Source: an uncultured Prevotellaceae bacterium (GTDB taxonomy: Bacteria; Bacteroidota; Bacteroidia; Bacteroidales; Bacteroidaceae). Taken from it: a stretch of DNA of 64,000 bases. Positions within the stretch are counted from its first letter, which is position 1. The number at the start of each line of letters is the position of its first letter. Where the stretch lies: positions 1-64,000 of the forward strand of contig CACXVS010000011.1 in NCBI GenBank assembly GCA_902771155.1, in the 5' to 3' direction. The position numbers and the translations under genes are program-made. Shown piece after piece: positions 7,837 through 17,522 of the stretch. The notes beneath the pieces are model-generated. The model did no database searches and had not been told where the DNA came from. It saw nothing but the letters and a program-made list of their open reading frames with translations.

Positions 7837-9231
7837 ATGGATATGCTAACCCAACCAATAAGCAGTCGAACCCCAGGCAAGCGGGCTAATTTCGGGAGCA
7901 AACTGGGTATTATCCTGGCCACGGCAGGCTCAGCCGTGGGCTTGGGTAACATCTGGCGCTTCCCCTATATGGCAGGTCAGAATGGCGGAGCCGTGTTTAT
8001 CATGATTTACGTGTTATGTGTCTTGTTGCTGGGCATCCCCTGTATGATCAGTGAGTTTATCATCGGTCGTCATGGCCGGGCTAACACGGCACGAGCTTTC
8101 AGAAAGCTGTCGGGTGGTTCGCCGTTCATGCTCATAGGCTATATGGGTGTGCTAACGGGTTTCCTTATCTCCGGCTATTACGCTGTGGTTTCGGGTTGGT
8201 GCCTCGAATACGTCTGGGCCTCGCTCATAGGCCGTCTGGAGGGCAACCCTGAGATGGTAACGACTTATTTCACCTCGTTCTCTGAGGATCCTATCAAACC
8301 TGTGTTCTGGACCATGCTCATCCTCCTGGTTACCTATCTCATCATTGAGAATGGTGTGCGAGATGGTATCGAGCGCGCCTCGAAACTCATGATGCCCACC
8401 TTGTTCATCCTATTGCTCATCATTGTGGTAGCTTCGTGCATGCTGCCCAATGCCGACAAGGGTATCGAGTTTCTGTTCAAGCCCGACCTCTCGAAGATTA
8501 CGAGCGATGTGTTCTTAGGTGCCTTGGGTCAGTCGTTCTATTCGTTGAGTATTGCCATGGGTTGTATCTGTACCTATGCCAGTTATTTCTCCCGTCAGAC
8601 CAACCTTACCAGTTCGGCTGTTCAGATAGGTGTTATCGATTTCCTCGTGGCTCTGTTGGCTGGCCTGATCATCTTCCCCGCAGCCTTCTCCGTGGGTGTC
8701 AGTCCAGACAGTGGTCCCTCGCTCATCTTCATCACGCTGCCTAACGTGTTCCAGCAGGCCTTCAGCGACATTACCGGTCTGGGCTATGTCGTCTCTGTCC
8801 TTTTCTACGCCCTGCTCTCGATGGCTGCGCTAACGTCGCTCATGTCGCTCCATGAGGTGAGTACGGCCTTCTTACAGGAAGAGGCACGTATCTCTCGTAA
8901 GCGGGCCGCACTCATCGTCACTATCTCGTGCATGGTGGTGGGTGTGTTCTGTTCGCTGTCCTTAGGTGTGGGCAAGCATCTTACGTTCTTTGGCAAGAAC
9001 CTCTTCAATCTCTTCGACTTTGTCACTGGTCAGCTGTTCTTACCCATCGTGGGCTTCCTCACTTGCATCTTCATTGGTTGGTTTGTACCGCATAAGATTG
9101 TGCGCGCTGAGTTTAGCAACTGGGGCACGCTGCGCAATGGAGGATTGTTCCACGTCTATCTGTTCCTTGTCAAGTACGTCTGCCCCATTTGTATTCTCTT
9201 TATCTTCCTCCACCAATTCGGATTGCTGTAA
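7837..9231 (+). CDS. Sodium-dependent transporter, SNF/NSS family (copy 1)
   Basis: 464-residue polytopic membrane protein with about 11-12 helices. The family signature for the Na+/substrate site in helix 1 is visible: GSAVGLGNIWRFPYMAGQNGG. Such proteins take up amino acids or similar amines with Na+. The frame is open 84 codons further upstream, but the ATG at 7837 follows a -7 element and gives the normal cytoplasmic N-terminus. The stop TAA is immediately followed by the ATG of a second NSS gene. Confidence 0.9.
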   Translation: MDMLTQPISSRTPGKRANFGSKLGIILATAGSAVGLGNIWRFPYMAGQNGGAVFIMIYVLCVLLLGIPCMISEFIIGRHGRANTARAFRKLSGGSPFMLIGYMGVLTGFLISGYYAVVSGWCLEYVWASLIGRLEGNPEMVTTYFTSFSEDPIKPVFWTMLILLVTYLIIENGVRDGIERASKLMMPTLFILLLIIVVASCMLPNADKGIEFLFKPDLSKITSDVFLGALGQSFYSLSIAMGCICTYASYFSRQTNLTSSAVQIGVIDFLVALLAGLIIFPAAFSVGVSPDSGPSLIFITLPNVFQQAFSDITGLGYVVSVLFYALLSMAALTSLMSLHEVSTAFLQEEARISRKRAALIVTISCMVVGVFCSLSLGVGKHLTFFGKNLFNLFDFVTGQLFLPIVGFLTCIFIGWFVPHKIVRAEFSNWGTLRNGGLFHVYLFLVKYVCPICILFIFLHQFGLL

Positions 9232-10584
9232 ATGGAGAAACGGGGCGTTTTCGGTAGCAGACTGGCCATCGTCCTGGCTACGGCTGGGTCGGCAGTAGGC
9301 CTTGGCAATATCTGGCGTTTCCCGTTTATGACGGGTCAGAATGGCGGAGCCGCCTTTATCCTTGTCTATTTCGGTTGTGTACTGTTGTTGGGTATCCCCG
9401 GCATGGTCAGCGAGTTCATCGTGGGTCGCCATGGCCAGTCGAATGCTGCTCGTGCCTATGGCAGCATGGCTCATCGCGGTTGGCGATTCATTGGCTATTT
9501 GGGCATCCTCACGTCCACCATCATCCTCGGCTTTTATGCCGTTGTAGCTGGTTGGTGCCTGCAATATCTATATGCCTCCATTGCCGGACAGCTCACTGGT
9601 GACGCAGCCTATGTTATCAGTTATTTCCAGACCTTCTCCTCCGATCCCCTCAAGCCTTGCCTGTGGGGTGTGGGCTTTGTGCTCATCACTCATCTGGTGG
9701 TGGCTCAGGGTGTAGAGAAGGGCATTGAGCGCGCCTCCAAACTGCTCATGCCTCTGTTGTTGTTGCTGCTGCTCATCCTCGTGGTTGCTTCGTGCCTGTT
9801 GCCAGGCGCTGGTGGTGGTATTGAGTTCTTACTTAAGCCCGACTTCTCCAAAATGAGCCATCAGGTGTTTCTCGAAGCCCTTGGTCAGGCTTTCTTCTCG
9901 CTCAGTCTGGGCACAGCTTGCCTTTGCACTTACGCATCTTATTTCAAGCCTGATACCCATCTGTTGCGCTCCGCTACGCAGATAGCCCTGCTCGACTCAG
10001 CTATCGCCATCCTCGCTGGTCTGATGATCTTCCCAGCCGCCTTCTCGGTGGGTGTACAGCCTGACAGTGGTCCCTCGCTCATCTTCATCACTCTGCCTAA
10101 TGTGTTCCAGCAGGCCTTCAGTGCCATGCCTATAGTGGGTTATGTCATTGCTATCCTTTTCTATGCGCTGTTGGTGTTTGCCGCTCTTACCTCAACCATC
10201 TCCATGCATGAGATTGGCACAGCTTTCTTCCACGAGGAACTGAAGCTGTCTCGTCAGCGTGCCGCCTGGGTGCTGACGCTCGTTTGTGGTTTCATCACCG
10301 TTTTCTGTTCCCTCTCCGTGGGGGCCTATAGCGGCTTACAGCTCTTTGGCATGCCGTTGATGGAGTTCTGCGATTTCCTCACCGCTCAGATTATGCTGCC
10401 TGCTGGTGCCTTGCTCACGAGTATCATGTTGGGCTGGTTTGTCAGTCGTCAGCTGTTGCAACAGGAGTTCACCAACCACGGCATCCTACAACCTACATTC
10501 TTCCGTGTCTGGCTCTTTGCCATCCGCTGTGTAGTGCCCGTCTGTATCCTGCTCATCTTCCTCCATCAGTTTGGAGTGATATAA
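9232..10584 (+). CDS. Sodium-dependent transporter, SNF/NSS family (copy 2)
   Basis: 450 residues, clearly paralogous to the gene just upstream: same GSAVGLGNIWRFP signature, the same SVGVxPDSGPSLIFITLPN loop, and the same C-terminal ICILLIFLHQFG-type end. It begins on the base after the previous stop codon, so the pair is one operon and probably a tandem duplication. Substrates unknown. The two may differ in substrate, since helix 3 and the extracellular loops diverge. Confidence 0.9.
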   Translation: MEKRGVFGSRLAIVLATAGSAVGLGNIWRFPFMTGQNGGAAFILVYFGCVLLLGIPGMVSEFIVGRHGQSNAARAYGSMAHRGWRFIGYLGILTSTIILGFYAVVAGWCLQYLYASIAGQLTGDAAYVISYFQTFSSDPLKPCLWGVGFVLITHLVVAQGVEKGIERASKLLMPLLLLLLLILVVASCLLPGAGGGIEFLLKPDFSKMSHQVFLEALGQAFFSLSLGTACLCTYASYFKPDTHLLRSATQIALLDSAIAILAGLMIFPAAFSVGVQPDSGPSLIFITLPNVFQQAFSAMPIVGYVIAILFYALLVFAALTSTISMHEIGTAFFHEELKLSRQRAAWVLTLVCGFITVFCSLSVGAYSGLQLFGMPLMEFCDFLTAQIMLPAGALLTSIMLGWFVSRQLLQQEFTNHGILQPTFFRVWLFAIRCVVPVCILLIFLHQFGVI

Positions 10585-10606
10585 TCGAATTTGACCGCCT
10601 GATACT

Positions 10607-11311
10607 ATGAAGTTTATTAAAGAATTGTTTTATTTGCAGAAGTCAGATCGCAAGGTCATCATCGTGCTACTCTGCGTGATAGCCGTCGCCTTAGGGGGGA
10701 TATGCCTGACAGGGGAAGATAACGATGTCTCGAACACGCTCACAGCTGCAGATACCCTGAAACACGATTCCATTCATCCTCGCAAGCCCTACTATAAGCG
10801 CGATACCGTATATGTTCATACGAAGGTCGTCTATCGCCATGTCGCAAGCCATGGCTCGTCCTCCCGTTCCGCTTCTTTGCCTCATGACTCCTTCATCCCT
10901 CGTTATCCGGTGAAAATTGGGAAGGGCGAGCATGTGGTGCTGAACACTGCTGATACTACCGCCTTGAAGACTGTTCCAGGTATCGGTCCCTATTTTGCCC
11001 GAAAGATTGTGGAGTATGGTGCGCGTCTTGGTGGCTATGTCAGCATCGATCAACTCGATGAGATCGAAGACTTCCCGATGGATGCGAAGGGATATCTGGA
11101 GATTCGCGAAGCTTCTCCTCACAAACTCAACCTTAACCAACTCTCGCTTAACGAACTGAAGCGCCACCCCTACATCAATTATTATCGTGCCAAGGCCATT
11201 ACCGACTACCGCCGCCTGCACGGTCCTCTGCACTCGCTCAGCGACCTCAGTCTCTCAAAAGACTTTCCTCCAGAGGTAATGCGTCGCCTTGAACCATATG
11301 TGGAATTCTGA
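10607..11311 (+). CDS. Membrane-anchored helix-hairpin-helix (ComEA-like) protein
   Basis: 234 residues: one N-terminal membrane helix (about residues 20-35, VIIVLLCVIAVALGGI), a Ser/Arg-rich linker, then tandem helix-hairpin-helix motifs. The first is LNTADTTALKTVPGIGPYFA (VPGIGP hairpin); a second runs through LNQLSLNELKRHPYINYYRA. ComEA proteins bind incoming DNA on the outer face of the inner membrane, so a DNA-uptake or DNA-binding role is plausible, but no other competence gene is near. Begins 22 nt after the NSS pair and ends with an intrinsic terminator. Confidence 0.8.
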   Translation: MKFIKELFYLQKSDRKVIIVLLCVIAVALGGICLTGEDNDVSNTLTAADTLKHDSIHPRKPYYKRDTVYVHTKVVYRHVASHGSSSRSASLPHDSFIPRYPVKIGKGEHVVLNTADTTALKTVPGIGPYFARKIVEYGARLGGYVSIDQLDEIEDFPMDAKGYLEIREASPHKLNLNQLSLNELKRHPYINYYRAKAITDYRRLHGPLHSLSDLSLSKDFPPEVMRRLEPYVEF

Positions 11312-11331
11312 ACCGTTGCGTAGAAAAATGA

Positions 11332-11359
11332 CCGAAAGTTTGGTGCTTTCGGCTTTTTT
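11332..11359 (+). terminator. Intrinsic terminator after the HhH gene
   Basis: Stem CCGAAAG (11332-11338) / CTTTCGG (11346-11352), loop TTTGGTG, then C and six T. The loop contains the -33 TTTG of the tatA promoter. Confidence 0.75.
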
Positions 11360-11371
11360 ACGTAACTTTGC
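11339..11371 (+). promoter_or_regulatory. Promoter of the tatA-tatC operon
   Basis: -33 TTTG (11339-11342), 20-nt spacer, -7 TAACTTTGC (11363-11371). The -33 is the loop of the preceding terminator, and the terminator's 3' arm and T-tract form the spacer. Leader about 27 nt to the ATG at 11401. Confidence 0.75.
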
Positions 11372-11400
11372 CGTGGCAAACTTAAAAACTTAGCAAAATT

Positions 11401-11595
11401 ATGTTTGAATCATTACTGTTGTTTGGAATCGGCATGCAAGAGATACTGGTCCTCGCGTTCGTCGTGTTGCTGCTTTTCGGTGGCAAGAAGATTCCCGAGC
11501 TGATGAAGGGCCTGGGCAAGGGCGTGAAGAGCTTTAAGGAGGGAATGAACGAGGTGACCGACACTACTAAGGAGGTCGAGAAAAAGGATGAGTGA
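11401..11595 (+). CDS. tatA: Sec-independent protein translocase TatA
   Basis: 64 residues with the TatA plan: one N-terminal membrane helix (about residues 9-25) ending in the conserved FGGKKIPEL hinge, an amphipathic helix (LMKGLGKGVKSFKEGMNE) and an acidic/basic tail. TatA assembles into the pore for folded proteins carrying twin-arginine signals. Its last 8 nt overlap the start of tatC. First gene of the Tat / Fe-S operon. There is no separate tatB in the window, as in minimal TatAC systems. Confidence 0.93.
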   Translation: MFESLLLFGIGMQEILVLAFVVLLLFGGKKIPELMKGLGKGVKSFKEGMNEVTDTTKEVEKKDE

Positions 11596-12337
11596 CGCCT
11601 CGCAGGGGATGACCTTTTGGGATCATCTCGACGAGTTGCGAGGGGTGATCGTCAGGGCACTGCTGGTGACGACAGTGGCGGCAGTAGGGGCTTTCTGCCT
11701 GAAAGAGCCGCTGTTTGACATCGTGCTGGCACCGCGCTCGAGCGACTTCATCACCTACAGGCTGATGGGTGTAGAGCCCTTTAAGATCAGTCTGATGAAC
11801 ACAGGACTGACAGAGCAGTTTATGATTCACTTGAGGACGGCCTTCTATGCAGGTATCCTCGTAGCATTGCCTTATACACTCTACCTGTTGTTCCGTTTTG
11901 TGTCGCCTGCGCTCTATGACAACGAACGTAAATATGCCTCCACACTGGTGGCCAGCGGCTATCTGATGTTTATGGTGGGAACGGCACTGAACTACCTGCT
12001 GATATTCCCGCTGACGGTGAAGTTCCTGGGTACGTATCAGGTGAGCCCCGATGTGGCCAACATGCTGACCATCCAGTCGTATATCGACACACTGCTGATG
12101 ATGAGTCTTGTGATGGGTATCGTGTTCGAGTTGCCTGTAGTAAGTTGGCTGTTGGGGCGCATGGGACTGGTAAATGCTCAGATGATGAGCTCGATGCGCC
12201 GACATGCCATTGTGGCAATCCTCATCGTGGCGGCCATCATCACGCCGACCACCGATGCCTTTACGCTCTTCGTGGTAGCCCTGCCGATATGGCTGCTCTA
12301 CGAACTGAGTATCGTGATTGTGAGAATGACTAAATAA
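11588..12337 (+). CDS. tatC: Sec-independent protein translocase TatC
   Basis: 249 residues with six membrane helices. The N-terminal TatC signature MTFWDHLDELRGVIVRAL, which forms part of the twin-arginine receptor site, is clear, as are the FRFVSPALYDNERK loop and the C-terminal ITPTTDAFTL-x(4)-LPIWLLYELSI block. Overlaps tatA by 8 nt and is followed after 13 nt by the Fe-S membrane protein gene, so the receptor and probable cargo are made together. Confidence 0.94.
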   Translation: MSDASQGMTFWDHLDELRGVIVRALLVTTVAAVGAFCLKEPLFDIVLAPRSSDFITYRLMGVEPFKISLMNTGLTEQFMIHLRTAFYAGILVALPYTLYLLFRFVSPALYDNERKYASTLVASGYLMFMVGTALNYLLIFPLTVKFLGTYQVSPDVANMLTIQSYIDTLLMMSLVMGIVFELPVVSWLLGRMGLVNAQMMSSMRRHAIVAILIVAAIITPTTDAFTLFVVALPIWLLYELSIVIVRMTK

Positions 12338-12350
12338 ATTCTTTAGACTT

Positions 12351-13835
12351 ATGTTACGCAAAATCAGAACTGTCTTGGCAGCGGTGTTCTTCGCTCTGAT
12401 CACCTTGCTGTTCCTTGACTTTACGGGCTCTTTGCACTGCTGGCTGGGCTGGCTCGCAAAGATTCAGTTCCTGCCGGCCGTCATGGCACTCAACGTGGTG
12501 GTCGTTGTGGCACTGGTGGTGCTGACGCTCGTATTCGGTCGTATCTACTGTTCGGTGATTTGCCCTTTGGGTGTGATGCAGGACCTGCTGGCACGACTGC
12601 GCCGGAAGAAGAACAAGTATGACTACTCGAAGGAAGTGAAATGGTTGCGCTACCCTGTGTTGGTGCTGTTTATTCTGGCAGGGGTAGCCGGTATCGGTTC
12701 GCTCTTTCAGTTGCTGGCGCCTTATAGCAGCTATGGACGCATCGCCACCATGCTCTTCCAACCCTTGTGGATGATGGGCAACAATGTGCTGGCAACCATT
12801 GCCGAGCGGGCCGACAGCTATGCCTTCTACTCGGTGGATGTATGGATGAAGTCGATGCCTGTGCTCGTTATCGCAGCTGCGACGCTGGTGGTATTACTAG
12901 TGCTGGCCTGGCGCGGCGGACGTACTTATTGCAACACTATCTGTCCTGTGGGAACGATACTCAGCTTCTGTGCTCGTTTCTCATGGTTCAAGATCCGTTT
13001 CGATGCCGATAAGTGCAAGAACTGCTCGATGTGCTCGAAGAACTGTAAGGCCGCCTGTATCGACTATAAGACGCATACGGTGGACTACAGTCGTTGTGTG
13101 GTGTGTGGCAACTGCATCGACAAATGTAAGTTCGGCGCACTGAAATATACCAACCGGACCGTGAGTGCTGCTACTGCCGATGCTACTAAGGCTGCCAGTC
13201 CTGTCGATGCCTCTAAACGCTCGTTCCTCCTGGCCACGGCTATGGCTTCTACAGCTGCCCTTGCCCAGAAGAAGGAGAAACTGATGGACGGCGGCTATGC
13301 CGAGATCATCGACAAGGTGGCTCCTCAGCGCCAGACACCGCTGACACCTCCGGGCTCGCTCTCGATGAAGAATCTATCGACGCGCTGTACGGGTTGCCAA
13401 CTCTGTGTCTCAGAGTGTCCCAACGATGTGCTTCGTCCTTCTACCGACCTGTTACACCTGATGCAGCCTACCATGTCGTACGAACGAGGCTACTGTCGTC
13501 CGGAGTGTACGCGCTGCTCTGATGTGTGTCCGGCGGGTGCCATCAAGCCGCTCGATGATCTTGAGAAGTCTTCGATCCAGATCGGCCATGCGGTGTGGAT
13601 CAAGAAGAACTGTGTTCCTATCACCGATGGTGTGGAGTGCGGCAACTGTGCCCGTCACTGTCCTACCGGTGCCATCGAGATGATTCCTCTGGATGAGAAC
13701 GACGAGGAGTCGCCCATGATTCCCGCCATCAACGAGGCTGTCTGCATCGGCTGTGGAGCCTGTGAGTATGTGTGTCCGTCGAGACCATTCTCGGCCATCT
13801 TTGTGGAAGGCCATGAGGTGCATAAGATAATTTAG
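12351..13835 (+). CDS. Membrane Fe-S protein, probable NapH-NapG-type fusion
   Basis: 494 residues. The N-terminal half (about 1-215) has several membrane helices and two C-x3-C-P motifs (C67SVICP, C194NTICP), as in NapH/quinol-dehydrogenase membrane subunits. A double [4Fe-4S] ferredoxin segment follows (about C222-265, CKNCSMCSKNC and CVVCGNCIDKC). Next comes a hydrophobic stretch SKRSFLLATAMASTAALA (from S288) that resembles a Tat signal with KR in place of RR. The C-terminal part (about 346-494) holds four more cysteine clusters (CTGCQLC, CRPECTRCSDVC, CGNCARHC, CIGCGACEYVC), as in the Tat-exported NapG. I infer electron transfer from menaquinol to a periplasmic partner. It is encoded between tatC and a Tat-lipoprotein reductase. 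Confidence 0.75.
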   Translation: MLRKIRTVLAAVFFALITLLFLDFTGSLHCWLGWLAKIQFLPAVMALNVVVVVALVVLTLVFGRIYCSVICPLGVMQDLLARLRRKKNKYDYSKEVKWLRYPVLVLFILAGVAGIGSLFQLLAPYSSYGRIATMLFQPLWMMGNNVLATIAERADSYAFYSVDVWMKSMPVLVIAAATLVVLLVLAWRGGRTYCNTICPVGTILSFCARFSWFKIRFDADKCKNCSMCSKNCKAACIDYKTHTVDYSRCVVCGNCIDKCKFGALKYTNRTVSAATADATKAASPVDASKRSFLLATAMASTAALAQKKEKLMDGGYAEIIDKVAPQRQTPLTPPGSLSMKNLSTRCTGCQLCVSECPNDVLRPSTDLLHLMQPTMSYERGYCRPECTRCSDVCPAGAIKPLDDLEKSSIQIGHAVWIKKNCVPITDGVECGNCARHCPTGAIEMIPLDENDEESPMIPAINEAVCIGCGACEYVCPSRPFSAIFVEGHEVHKII

Positions 13836-13867
13836 TTGATAGATGAAAGATTATAGTTGATTTTATG
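13833..13867 (+). repeat. Heptad junction array (5 x 7 bp)
   Basis: TAGTTGA, TAGATGA, AAGATTA, TAGTTGA, TTTTATG. The first unit starts with the stop codon of the Fe-S gene and the last ends with the ATG of the next gene, so the array is exactly the cistron junction. Confidence 0.65.
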
Positions 13868-15292
13868 AAGGATAAGAATATATCGAGACGTGGGTTCCTG
13901 AAGCTCTTCGGAGCAGGAACAGTGGCTACTGCTGCCACTCTGGCTGGCTGTAAGTCGGGCAATAAGGCCGAGCAGCAGGCTGCCGATGAATATAAGAACC
14001 AGGTGGAACCGCCGGTAGGACAGATGACTTATCGTGAGGACCCGAAGACTAAAGACAAGGTGTCAATACTTGGTTATGGTATGATGCGCCTGCCAACAAA
14101 GGATAGCAGTTCTGCTCGGGAGAGTCAGTCGGAAATCGACCAGGACATGGTGAACCGTCAGATAGATTATGCCATCGAGCATGGCGTGAACTATTTCGAT
14201 ACGTCGCCCGTCTATTGTCAGGGTCAGTCGGAACGCTCCACGGGTATCGCCCTCAGCCGTCATAAGCGCAGTGAGTATCTTGTGGCTACCAAACTATCCA
14301 ATTTCAACCGTGACTACTGGGCTGCCGACAAGGCTAAGGAGATGTATCACACGTCGTTAAAGGATCTGCAAGTGGACTATCTGGACTATTATCTGCTGCA
14401 TGCCGTAGGCGGATCGATGGAGGAGTTTAACGGCCGCTATGTAGATAACGGCATGATGGACTACTTGGTAAAGGAGCGCGAGGCTGGTCGTATCCGTCAT
14501 CTCGGCTTCTCGTTCCATGGCAAGCAGGAGGTGTTTGACGAGGTGATTGCCTTGCACGAGAAATATCATTGGGACTTCGTGCAGATCGAGCTCAACTATC
14601 TCGACTGGAACTTTGCCAATGAGATCAGTAATAACAATGTCGATGCCAGCTATCTGTATGACGAGTTGTACAAGCGCGGCATCCCTGCCGTCATCATGGA
14701 ACCATTGTTGGGAGGTCGTCTGGCCAACCTTCCGCAGTATCTGGTAAACGACCTGAAGAGTCATGCTCCAGAGAAGAGTGTCGCTTCGTGGGCCTTCCGC
14801 TATGCCGGTACCCCGGAGGGCGTTCTTACTGTACTCAGTGGTATGACCTTTATGGAGCACCTGAAGGATAACCTGCTCTCTTACTGTCCGCTGGTATCAC
14901 TTACCGAGGAGGAACAGCGCTACTTGGATACCGAGATCGCACAGAAGATCGTGGGTCTGGAGAATATCCCCTGTAACGACTGCAAGTACTGCATGCCCTG
15001 TCCCTATGGCATTGATATCCCAGCCATCTTCGTACATTATAATAAATGTAAGAACGAAGGTTCGCTGCCCGTTGGTACGGGCGATCCGGAATACCGTAAG
15101 CATCGCCGGCAATATCTCATCTCGCTCGACCGCGCCGTGCCCCGTGAGCGTCAGGCCGACCACTGCATCCAGTGTGGCCAGTGCGAACCCCACTGTCCGC
15201 AGAGCATCCGCATCCCTCGGGAACTCCGCAAGATCGATGAGATGATAGAACAACTGAAGCGCTACCCTGATGGTGTCGCCGAAAAAGCGTAG
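13865..15292 (+). CDS. Tat-exported lipoprotein, aldo/keto reductase with two 4Fe-4S clusters
   Basis: 475 residues. The N-terminus has a textbook twin-arginine motif S7-R-R-G-F-L-K, a hydrophobic stretch and a lipobox ending LAGC29, predicting a Tat-exported lipoprotein. The body is an AKR TIM barrel with the catalytic tetrad visible as D112, Y117 (FDTSPVY), K143 (VATKLS) and H179 (LLHA). The C-terminus adds ferredoxin-like clusters CNDCKYCMPC and CIQCGQCEPHC. Cytosolic AKRs use NAD(P)H; outside the membrane that is unlikely to be available, so the Fe-S clusters may receive electrons from the upstream NapGH-like protein (inference). Substrate unknown. Confidence 0.85.
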   Translation: MKDKNISRRGFLKLFGAGTVATAATLAGCKSGNKAEQQAADEYKNQVEPPVGQMTYREDPKTKDKVSILGYGMMRLPTKDSSSARESQSEIDQDMVNRQIDYAIEHGVNYFDTSPVYCQGQSERSTGIALSRHKRSEYLVATKLSNFNRDYWAADKAKEMYHTSLKDLQVDYLDYYLLHAVGGSMEEFNGRYVDNGMMDYLVKEREAGRIRHLGFSFHGKQEVFDEVIALHEKYHWDFVQIELNYLDWNFANEISNNNVDASYLYDELYKRGIPAVIMEPLLGGRLANLPQYLVNDLKSHAPEKSVASWAFRYAGTPEGVLTVLSGMTFMEHLKDNLLSYCPLVSLTEEEQRYLDTEIAQKIVGLENIPCNDCKYCMPCPYGIDIPAIFVHYNKCKNEGSLPVGTGDPEYRKHRRQYLISLDRAVPRERQADHCIQCGQCEPHCPQSIRIPRELRKIDEMIEQLKRYPDGVAEKA

Positions 15293-15298
15293 AGCGTC

Positions 15299-16024
15299 AT
15301 GGATGCCAAAAGGATACTGACATTCCTGCGCCAGGTGATGGTCAACAACAACCGTCCCTGGTTTCAGGAACACAAGGAAGAGTACGAGGCCGTGAGGGCG
15401 GAGTTTGAGCGAGGCATCGCCCAAGCCATTGAGCGTATCACAACCTTTGACTCTGAAATCGCCCATCTGCAGGTAAAAGACTGCACTTACCGCTTTTATC
15501 GCGATACGCGCTTCTCGGCAGACAAGTCGCCCTATAAGAACCACCTTGGTGCCTATATCGATGCCAAGGGGAAGAAGGCCTTGCGTGGCGGATACTACCT
15601 GCACATGGAGCCCGACCATTGTCTGGTGGCTGTGGGTAACTATTGGCTGCCCACTAATATCCTGACCTCGTGCCGTAACGAGATCATGGCCAATACCGAA
15701 GAGTGGTTGAAGTGCGTGGAGAATCCTGAGTTCCAGAGATACTTTGGAAGTCCTGTCGGCAGCAGTTTCAAGGAGCCCACCAATATCTCATCGTGGGACC
15801 AGCCTCAGGGATTCGGACTGGAGAAGCTGAAAACCTGTCCTTCCGGTTTTCCGAAAGACTGGCCTTACGTACATTATCTCCGCCTGAAGGACTATTGTGC
15901 CTGGCATGCCGTCCCCAATGATTTCTTCGAGGGCGATGGTTGGCTTGATAAGGTGGAACAGATGTTCCGCACTGCCAAACCCATGATGGACTTCATGAAT
16001 GCCGTGATCGATGATTATGAGTGA
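15299..16024 (+). CDS. DUF2461 family protein
   Basis: 241-residue soluble protein of the DUF2461 (TIGR02453) type, recognised by the N-terminal ILTFLRQ..NNRPWFQEHK segment, the FYRDTRFSADKSPYKNHLG block and YYLHMEPDHCLVAVG. The biochemical role of the family is not established. It starts 6 nt after the Tat-reductase gene and is the last gene of that operon; two hairpins follow. Nothing in the protein suggests export, so its place in the operon may be coincidental. Confidence 0.85.
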   Translation: MDAKRILTFLRQVMVNNNRPWFQEHKEEYEAVRAEFERGIAQAIERITTFDSEIAHLQVKDCTYRFYRDTRFSADKSPYKNHLGAYIDAKGKKALRGGYYLHMEPDHCLVAVGNYWLPTNILTSCRNEIMANTEEWLKCVENPEFQRYFGSPVGSSFKEPTNISSWDQPQGFGLEKLKTCPSGFPKDWPYVHYLRLKDYCAWHAVPNDFFEGDGWLDKVEQMFRTAKPMMDFMNAVIDDYE

Positions 16025-16026
16025 AC

Positions 16027-16049
16027 AAGTAAAACAACTTGTTTTACTT
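16027..16049 (+). terminator. Palindromic hairpin after the DUF2461 gene
   Basis: AAGTAAAACAA / TTGTTTTACTT around a single C, 11-bp arms, starting just after the stop codon. AT-rich with T at the 3' side; a likely terminator or mRNA 3'-end stabiliser. Confidence 0.5.
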
Positions 16050-16071
16050 TTAGAGATGACGCTTATAAAGG

Positions 16072-16111
16072 AACTCCGCCTTTGCAAAGAACAGGCTGCA
16101 AAGGCGGAGTT
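16072..16111. terminator. Strong hairpin between convergent genes
   Basis: Perfect 15-bp stem AACTCCGCCTTTGCA (16072-16086) / TGCAAAGGCGGAGTT (16097-16111) with a 10-nt loop, between the DUF2461 gene and the convergent esterase gene. Probably a bidirectional terminator, although neither side has a long T-tract. Confidence 0.65.
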
Positions 16112-16134
16112 TATGGTAAAGAGGTATCTCTTGT

Positions 16135-17505
<1,371 letters not shown>

Positions 17506-17522
17506 TTATGGAAGATTAACAA

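Noticed and set aside
9040..9564. 174-codon frame antisense across the two NSS genes
   Set aside because: Spans a gene junction on the opposite strand and has no recognisable features.
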